This document shows, piece by piece, positions 56,467 to 64,000 of a stretch of 64,000 bases of DNA (its first letter is position 1; each line of letters starts with the position of its first letter). The stretch is taken from contig JAWQFJ010001854.1 of assembly GCA_034096865.1 (NCBI GenBank), positions 99,228 to 163,227 of the forward strand, in the 5' to 3' direction. Position numbers and translations under genes: made by a program. This stretch comes from Theodoxus fluviatilis. Its lineage: Eukaryota; Mollusca; Gastropoda; Cycloneritida; Neritidae. Under the pieces are notes generated by a model, which ran no database searches, had not been told where the DNA came from, and saw nothing but the letters and a program-made list of their open reading frames with translations.

Positions 56467-57281
56467 CTGACCTATATATGGTGTATAGGGAAAAGTAAGC
56501 CCTATCTTTTGATACCAGTTTGATTGACCTTGCTTCAAGGTCACAGGAGCTCTTTAAAGTTGGATTGTATACATATTTTGAAGTGACCTTGACCCTGAAC
56601 TATGGAAGATAACTCTTCCAAACTTCATAACATTGTAGTACACATGTTATACTTTCATACTAGGTCACCCGTGTCATCCGGGCGTCGGGGTCTGGGCGTC
56701 CTGTCATCCGTAAAAAAAAACTTTAACGTTGGATTTTTCTCAGAGACTTAAGTCTATCAACACCCAATTTGGCATGATGGTGTAGGGTGACAAGACGTCA
56801 AAAAACATACATAGTGAATTGACCTTGCTTCAAGGTCAAGGTCACAGGAGCTCTTTAAAGTTGGATTGTATACATATTTTGAAGTGACCTTGACCCTGAA
56901 CTATGGAAGATAACTCTTCCAAACTTCATAACATTGTAGTACACATGTTATACTTTCATCATGAGGCACATTTGGTCACATATCATCAAGGTCAAGGTCA
57001 CTTTGACCCTTATGAAATGTGACCAAAATGGGGTGGTGAACCACTAAAAGTGACCATATATCATGGTAGAAAGTGCCAATAAGCACCATTGTGCTTCCTG
57101 CCTTGAATTAACAGCTTTGTGTTGCATGACCTTGGATGACCTTGACCTTGGGTCAAGGTCACATGTATTTTGGTAGGAAAATGTGTAAAGCAGTTCTTAG
57201 TGTATGATGTCATTGCTAAGTTTAGTTGGTTGACTTTGAAGGCCACCTGAAGGTCAAGGTCATGTAAAGGTCAAGGTCATG

Positions 57282-58070
57282 TAATAATAATAATAATACA
57301 GTTTATTTATTTGCACATACCTTCCCCAATAGGCAAGCTCATGGCGTTTACAATGAAAAGTCCACACTCATACAAAGCAATCCAACACTCGCACACTGTA
57401 CAGTTGAAACAAAAAAGAGTTAAATACAATGCAACTACTTAACATAGCAGGCAATAAACAAAACACGAAACATAAAAGAGGTGCCTTGTGAAGCACATCA
57501 CTGCTCGTCAGGAAAGACTGACCGGAACAGGTGTGTCTTAAGGGAGATTTTGAACTGGGACATGGAATCAGAGTGACGGACAGGGAAAGGTAGGCTATTC
57601 CACATTACAGGGCCGATGTAAGAAAAAGCTCTCTGTCCTTGGGTTTTCTTTTTGCGACGGGGGACATTTAACATTTTGGTGTCTGCAGCTGAACGGTTAT
57701 TTCTAGCGGGGGTGTAGACAGTGAGAATTTCTTTGAGTGCGTGTGGTGCAGTTTGATTGAAGTTGAAACACATAGTGGCTAGCTTATACTCTATCCTCTG
57801 AGCGACGGGGAGCCAATGCAGTGCACGAAGGAGTTTGGATGTGGGAGTTCTCTTGGGACATCTAAAAACTAATCTAGCAGCAGTGTTTTGGACTTTTTGC
57901 AGTTTGTTTAGCAGAGTGTCAGGAATGCCGGCAAGAAGAGAATTTCCATAATCAAGACGGGAAGTGACAAGGGTTTGAATGGCCTGTTGTGAAAGATAGT
58001 GACGAATAGTGCTAATTTTCCTTAACTCGTACGTAGTAAGCTAACTGGCAAACTTTGTTCACATGAACTC
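57282..58070 (-). pseudogene. CR1/Jockey-like LINE 3' fragment (reverse transcriptase C-terminus)
   Basis: On the minus strand an open stretch of about 175 codons (58024-57498) shows SRLDYGNSLLAGIPDTL, LQKVQNTAARLVF, LHWLPVAQRIEYKL, YTPARNNRS, RAFSYIGPVMWNSLP and FKISLKTHLF, the C-terminal hallmarks of CR1/L2/Jockey-group reverse transcriptases. Upstream the frame changes at a repeated GTAC near 58035. The 3' end has AATAAATAAAC and an (ATT)n tail. 5'-truncated and not functional. Confidence 0.93.
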
Positions 58071-58112
58071 TAAGGTCAAGCATGTGAGTCGTATGGGCTT
58101 TGCCCTTCTTGT

Positions 58113-58935
58113 TTTTAGATAAATTGGCAGGAAATATTGGTACATTTCAGCTAAACTGACACTTTCCTTCCAGAATTTGCTGAATTAATACCATCTTTAG
58201 ATTTTGCAGAATCCGTTTTCATGTGCATGTATCTCCAGGAGATGTTGAAATCAATGTCCACAAAAACCTATTCCTGACGTTATGAGTGCATACTCTGAAC
58301 TAGGCCCACCAACTCCATGAATCCTTATTTTCTCATGTTAAGGTTGATTATTTGCTTGTGTACAGATGTAGCTTTGGTTCAGAGGAATTGCAAGCAATGG
58401 GCATCTTCTTGATAACTTTCCTCCGATGCAAAATGCAGCTTGTCGTGAAATGACATCATTTGGCATGGCATAATTTTGAAATGGTGTTTTCTTTTTTTCC
58501 AGTTCTGGCAAAGAAGAGTTTTATAATGATTTTTAGTGTTTACTTGAATCTGAAAGATGCTATGCTGACTAATTTTCACTGAAAGAAATGAGGAAACGCC
58601 AATGTAGTGATTTATGTGTGTAATAATGACATTAGCCATTGTGTGTGTGTGCAAAACGTGCACTTATTTGTAGGCCTTTTTACATTATATGCTTTGATCT
58701 AGTGACTGGTAGCATGCAACAAACTGGCTATCAATGTTTTGTAGTTCATGAAAAAAAATTCTGTAGATTTGAAAAACGCCATTCCGAAAGGTCTAGCTGC
58801 TTGGAGCACTTCACAAAGTTACACTCCATCCTCCACCCCCACCCCCCTGTAGCCCATTCTGCAGGCATGGCATAGTTATCATAGCAGGATGTAAAACAGT
58901 TTGTCTATAAAGCCCGTTTGAATACTGGCAGCTAA
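58113..58935 (+). other. Intergenic: nothing recognised
   Basis: No gene or repeat boundary supported. Confidence 0.6.
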
Positions 58936-59278
58936 TGTGCAGTCCAGAGACTGGCGGGATCTGTTTCCGGTACCCACTGTGGTTAGGGGTTAAAAGAATA
59001 GACCCACTGTCTCCCTACACAATTCGTAAGAGGCAAAAAATAGGGACATTGTGACTTGAATTGCGCTTACTTGGAACTATTCTAGTGATGACCGTGCTTA
59101 AAGGCCTAGCATAGCCAACAAAGGCTGATAGGCCGTAAAATTCCATCCATCCATCCATCCATCCATCTATCCATCCATCCATCTATCCATTTATCCATCC
59201 ATCCATCTATCCATCCATCCATCCATCCATCTATCCATCCATCCATCCATCCATCTATCCATCTATCCATCTGCACCA
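58936..59278 (+). repeat. ATCC-tailed repeat, copy 4, with (ATCC)n tail
   Basis: Body with CTCCCTACACAATTCGTAAG, TAGGGACATTGTGACTTGA, GATGACCGTGCTTA, GGCTGATAGGCCGTAAAA, then (ATCC)n with ATCT variants at 59144-59273. Best-preserved tail of the family. Confidence 0.9.
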
Positions 59279-59279
59279 G

Positions 59280-59640
59280 GTTGAAGAAACCTTGTAGGAG
59301 AAGGTATGTTGACCTAGCACAGATTTTATCCAGGGAACCTGCTGATGGCCACTGTCTTCAGATCTTGAGTCACATTTGGGCTGATTGGTGGGTTCATCCC
59401 TCGCATGCACATGTAGCTTGGAGCAGCCCGTCACCCAGGGCAGACTCGTGACAGCCAGCTTACAAACAACCCTGGCTTGAATGACCAGTGCTGCGCTACG
59501 GAGACGAGGATCGGGGCGATGTGCATCCTCTTCTTGGCACCAGTTACAAGACGCGCTGAGCTGTTTATGGCGATCTGAAGCTTCTTCAGAAAAACGATGG
59601 GCAAACCATGCCACTGCAAAACTTCTAATGGTAGCACTGC
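59280..59640 (-). pseudogene. LINE reverse-transcriptase fragment (CR1/Jockey-like, frameshifted)
   Basis: Minus strand at about 59615-59470 encodes GLPIVFLKKLQIAINSSARL and VTGAKKRMHIAPILV; after a frame change [12 protein letters not shown] follows. These are the same C-terminal landmarks as at 57498-58024 but from a different, more decayed copy. Confidence 0.8.
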
Positions 59641-59879
59641 AATCTTTGTTGATGTTTGTTACTGTCGTTCAGGTTGCTCGGTTTATTTTTCATGGTGCTT
59701 AAATGTTGCTTTTGTTAGTGAATGAATGACGTAGGTTCCCTAGAGAGAGACATAAGCTTTATTTTTGTACAAGGCATTTCACTTGGAGAAAGTTTATGAT
59801 CCTCAAGGGTTTGGATTAGCGTTGTGACGGGTAGAGAGTTAAAGGCTGTTTCAAATGTTCAATCTCTTCATCCCCCAAA
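59641..59879. other. Intergenic: nothing recognised
   Basis: Short unrecognised stretch. Confidence 0.6.
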
Positions 59880-60100
59880 GGTTTGCCGATAAGCTTCCCG
59901 ACTTGTTCTCCCTGTAGGTTCGAGGTAAGAGTTGACCCATCGCGTCTCCCTACGCGATTCGTAAGAGGCGAATAACTAGGGACACCGTGACTTGATTTGC
60001 GTTTACTCTAAACTACTCAAGTGATTTTCGTGCTTACTGGCCTTAAATAGCCTAAAAGGCTGATAGACCGTAAAACACCATCCATCAATCCCGACGAGTG
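59880..60100 (+). repeat. ATCC-tailed repeat, copy 5 (short tail)
   Basis: Body CTCCCTACGCGATTCGTAAG, TAGGGACACCGTGACTTGAT, GATTTTCGTGCTTACTGGCC, AAAAGGCTGATAGACCGTAA, then only CCATCCATCAATCC. Shares long blocks with 58975-59143, only about 0.9 kb away. Confidence 0.9.
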
Positions 60101-63100
60101 GCGTGTTAAAAAGTTTCACCCGAGTGTCCTGGTGTCCATAAACTGGTAGAAGCCTTTCACCCTTTGGATTTAGGATTAGCTTTGTGACCCGTGTGGGTTG
60201 GAGCAGAGCAAATTGGACTAGCTTCACTCGATCTCGATCCCCTGAAACTTGCCTGCTCTTGGCAACAGGCTGCGTTGCATTTGTGTTGTGTCGTGAAGTG
60301 CGTGCCTTGATTCAGCCCAGCTCCAAGTAAGATTATAGCTGCAGGTGCCAATAATGGGGCTGCAGGAACTCTGAGGCATTCCACAGTGGCGAGTGCAATG
60401 AAGCTTCCACTGATCGCCACAAGCAGGATGGCTAGGAATCACTGCCAGGTGTCGCAGTGTGTACAATCAGTTATGTGCACTGTGCAGCGTGTTCCAAATA
60501 CAGAATTTGGAAAATTGTTAACTCATATGCATGCCCCTATGGCAGGATCATCAAACAGTCTTGTGATTTTCTGCAAGATTGTGAAGGTGCCCACATTGAA
60601 ATGTTGGTCATGGCTTACTCTCTGTCCATCAATGAAGTGAGACGATCAAAGTACCAAAAGCGGCATTGGTCGATACTGTTCCCAGTGCACTGCATTCAAA
60701 TGTTAGTACTAAAACTGTAAAAGGCTCCTGTGAAAATTGGTTCAGTTTGAGTATTAGACGAACGAATCTTAATCGTTTGGACAATGATCGTGATGATCAG
60801 ATACAGGTTTCGTTTGCTCAGGTATTCAGGTGGAATATTCATAGAAAATTCCAGAGTAATAAGCCAAACAGAGTACATGGAGTCTACATGCAATGTTGAG
60901 ATTTTGGGCTTGGCTGTCCTGCATCAAGTCCAATCGGCCAAGATGACCAAAAACGACACAGCTGTATAGAGGTCATCCCAAACGGCCACAAAGACATATG
61001 GGTTTCTGGACTACGTGGGTCATAAGAAAAAGTATCAGGTTTGAATTTATTATGTACCAAGACAGACGGTCTGGGTGAAGCGTAGGAGGCGTCCATGAGG
61101 GCACGAAAGTCTCCACAAGCAATGATACAAGACTATATATAGCTCCTCAGTCTCGGGTGCTCGATTGTCTGATGCAGGGGCCAAACTGCCTTGTGCAGTG
61201 TGAAGTGTTGGGGTCAGCATTTACTACTAAAATCGAAACCCTCATATTTCAGTGCCAAATAATTTCCGAGACTACGTCAAGTTCCACCTTACTAGCTGAA
61301 GTCGCGGCCGATCAGCAGGCCAAACGAACAGTAAAATGTTTCACCACTGGTCAATCGTGGATCATTCTAACTCAGGCCAGACTGCAAACCAACGTGAACA
61401 CAACGATTAATTGCAAGACCAATGCTGGTAACCATCTCCGGAATTCTGAAACGATTGCGGTATCCTCGTGTGTATTGATCACTATGAAATAAAGTATAAT
61501 TAAGGTTTGGAATTCCTTGGAAACCTGCAACATATGGGACTTGAAGGTATACTCTCTGCAAATTTGTCATTGTCAAATTACTCTGAATGAACTCGGCAGC
61601 AGTCTTCATCCGCTGACTCCGAAGGATGGATGGTCGGTGCCATTTGCCAGTGACGGGTCTATTATTGTTAGTAATAAGGGACATGACGAGACTAATATGG
61701 GCAGTCCTTTTGGCGTCTTGAACGTCATGAAAGTATCAGCACTCTAGTGGCAGAAATCCTGTTGACCGACGACTTACTGTCTGGGCGCTACAACCAGCCT
61801 TCTTGCTACTATGACCAGCCTAAGCTGCGGTAAGTCCATTGAGCTAAGGCTGACCGAGTGCGTGCGTGCGTGCGTGCTCAAACCTATTGGAATTCCACTG
61901 TTGCCCAGTGGCAGTGAGTGCTCGCGCCTCGTCAGCACTGCAGCGGTTGTTGCCAAAAAGGCGAGCCCTGGCTGCTAGACTTCGCTGGATATCGCCACGA
62001 CTGCCATCATTAACACTGGCTCCAGTAATCTCTTCCTAAAATAATATCGATTTCTGTCCTAATCTGACAACCGTCCTGTCTGTCTCGGACAGAGAGAGTC
62101 ATCGACCATCACCCCCATGACGTGAAGCATTGACGTAGTGATAGGTTTTCAAGACGAAAAGGTGTCCTTAATTCTTAGCGTGGGTGATGGATGAAGATTT
62201 TTGTTCTCGGCGTCTTCAGCTGGCATTCCAACAATGGCGCCAATCTATCATTTTCTTTCAGTTAATGTGAAACTGCATGGAAACTGCACCCTAAAGTCCA
62301 AAGGAATATTCCCATATCCACCCCCCACCCAGCTCACTCTCCATACAATGTCTTTTTTATATATAAATATAGATATCTGCATTATCTTGTGCCACTGGTG
62401 GCAACTGCCGTCTGCTGCAATGCCACACACAAACATGACACGTTTGTGTCATGAATCAGTAGGCCTACGTTTGCGGAACTAAAAGTACTTGATCAACACT
62501 TGATGTAGTTTTCTGAATCTACAATGTTGTCCGGCATTGATGCATACTTTGGAAAGATGCCGTTATATATCGACTTACGAAATTAGAATATAATTTGTTC
62601 TTATAAAGAGACTGTATACTCGTAAGTGTCCAACGCACTGAAAACAGTCCAGTGGATGATCAATAAAAGTCTAAGTACCTCGCGTTAATTTGCTTTTCTT
62701 TCGTTGAAGAACGTCCGTAAGTGCACGACTTTCTTTCGCGAGTTCGTTCTGTCGTCTGAGATACAGAGCTTCAGATCGCGTGTAATCCTGACCTGGACTT
62801 CGACGCAGTTTGCTCTGCTCGACACAATTCCATTCGAAGATTTCCACATACTCCTCTGATGCTTCTGATTTTCACAAGCTCCGAGGCCAGCCAGTCGTGA
62901 TCGGCGGTGCAGCACACGTACGTTGTTCTGAATCTGAGTAGGCCTACACTCTACAGAGCAGCGTCGTTCGATGGATGGCCACGACTCCATTGCAAGCTAT
63001 TCAGCGCGAGTGCCTTCGTAGGTGTTCACTCACACATCACATGCCTTTCTGGCAGCAAACAGAGGCAGCAACAGCAGCAGCAACTATCAATCGTCGTGGT

Positions 63101-63954
63101 TATCCTCGTGGTCGTTTTGTTTTTTTAATATCGCTATATACGTGCATATCTGTCAAGGTACCGAGGCCGCTTACCGTCAGCTTTTGCATGCCATACCATA
63201 ATTTTACATTTAACAATCGTAAGAAATGCATGAAATTGCACAAATCGTGACATTAGACACATAGACAATAACACGTACACGCGCGCGCACACACACAACC
63301 ATCCGAGCAATTAGCTTTTTTTCTCTCTCCACAAACAAGGAACGAGACACGCTATACCTGCACTTCTTCAGGAAATGCTAAAACAAGGCCAGAAAGAAAA
63401 ACTTGCATACATAAAAATAAAAATATTTCAACAAACAATGAAGCAATGAAACACCATCACATCAAGCAACTCAGTGTGCTCTTGGCAAAAATAGATCTTT
63501 GTAGGCCTACAACAAGAAAAAGAATTGTGTGCAAGCGTGCTAACCTCTTACTCGACTCCCTTCATTCGCTATAAATCTGTCCTCATACGAACCTAATCTG
63601 CATAGTTTTTGTTATTTTGGTAACATTTTGAGAAAAACGTAAGATCTTCAGCTTGCGCCGTAGGCATTGAAAGCTGTCAAAATTCGGTAAGTATTTCGCG
63701 AAAAAAGTCAAACTTGATAGGTAGGCTATGCATGCACGCGGGTAGCCACGATTAGTCACATTCAGACACATGAGCACGCATCCAAACACAAAATCATACA
63801 TACCCGAACTAACGTGCATGTTCACTCCTATTACAGGACCACCACGTACCCTAGCTCCTTAATCCCCGCCTCCAATCCCACATCCCTCCTACTCCTTACC
63901 CCTTCTACCAATCCATCTTCCCTTTCTCCCCCACTCCTCTACCCCATCCCCACC
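60101..63954. other. Intergenic: no supported gene
   Basis: Several frames of 60-111 residues on both strands (for example 61157-61492 plus and 62685-62990 minus) have no recognised motif, splice context or partner exon. A CGTG array lies at about 61858-61876. No coding call is made. Confidence 0.55.

Positions 63955-63956
<2 letters not shown>

Positions 63957-64000
<44 letters not shown>
63957..64000. repeat. (CT)n microsatellite at right edge
   Basis: Pure CT units running off the window end. Confidence 0.97.

Larger units (their letters stand above)
55964..58112 (+). repeat. AGGTCA-rich dispersed repeat, copy D (host of two nested insertions)
   Basis: Both ends are present (ACTCACATGCGAAGCAAAAG; GTGAGTCGTATGGGCTTTGC). 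It is interrupted by the MITE at 56244-56466 and the LINE fragment at about 57282-58070, and contains two TTTAACGTTGG-type modules. Confidence 0.93.

Noticed and set aside
61157..61492. 111-residue plus-strand frame as a host gene.
   Set aside because: No recognised motif, no splice context, and similar-sized frames occur by chance on both strands nearby.
62685..62990. 101-residue minus-strand frame rich in basic residues.
   Set aside because: Overlaps other frames, with no similarity that I can name and no partner exon.

Overview
The window is eukaryotic and animal: two spliced genes with short exons, long introns and GT-AG junctions, set in a landscape of simple-sequence repeats and nested transposons. 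One gene is a metazoan-type centriolar protein (CEP120). The repeat types (SINEs, LINE 3' ends, MITEs, an AGGTCA-rich dispersed repeat) suggest a lophotrochozoan, most likely a mollusc, but the species cannot be read from the sequence and I did no search.

Region 1 (1-9532, minus strand): the 5' half of CEP120, with eight exons found (exon 8 is cut by the left edge). They encode about 381 residues: the N-terminal C2 domains and the start of a basic, proline-rich linker. Its introns carry an AGGTCA-rich dispersed repeat, SINE-like units, a LINE tail, a 17-bp minisatellite with a 323-bp higher-order repeat, and three GGAT-tailed repeat copies.

Region 2 (9533-10377): 845 bp between the two start codons, a shared divergent promoter region.

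Region 3 (10378-51901, plus strand): a complete casein kinase I gamma gene (CSNK1G; Drosophila gilgamesh type). Ten coding exons give a 412-residue protein. A second, alternative last exon 360 bp downstream gives a 415-residue form. Both tails have a cysteine cluster followed by basic residues, as expected of the palmitoylated CK1-gamma tail. Introns hold three TIR elements with 3-bp CAG or CTG target duplications, a TA-flanked TIR element, a piggyBac-like MITE flanked by TTAA, a Rex1-like LINE, tRNA-derived SINE pieces and very large TG/CA and CT/GA tracts.

Region 4 (51902-64000): 3' UTR with polyadenylation signals, then repeats: an AGGTCA-repeat copy nested with a CTG-flanked MITE and a CR1/Jockey-like LINE 3' end, two ATCC-tailed repeats and another LINE fragment. 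I recognise no host gene after about 54.2 kb.

The main points of interest are the duplicated alternative tail exons of CSNK1G, the CEP120/CSNK1G head-to-head pair (the same neighbours and orientation as human CEP120/CSNK1G3, from memory), a set of different elements all targeting CWG, and a dispersed repeat built around nuclear-receptor half-sites. Nothing here looks like a bacterial-type system, a CRISPR array or a new enzyme operon.
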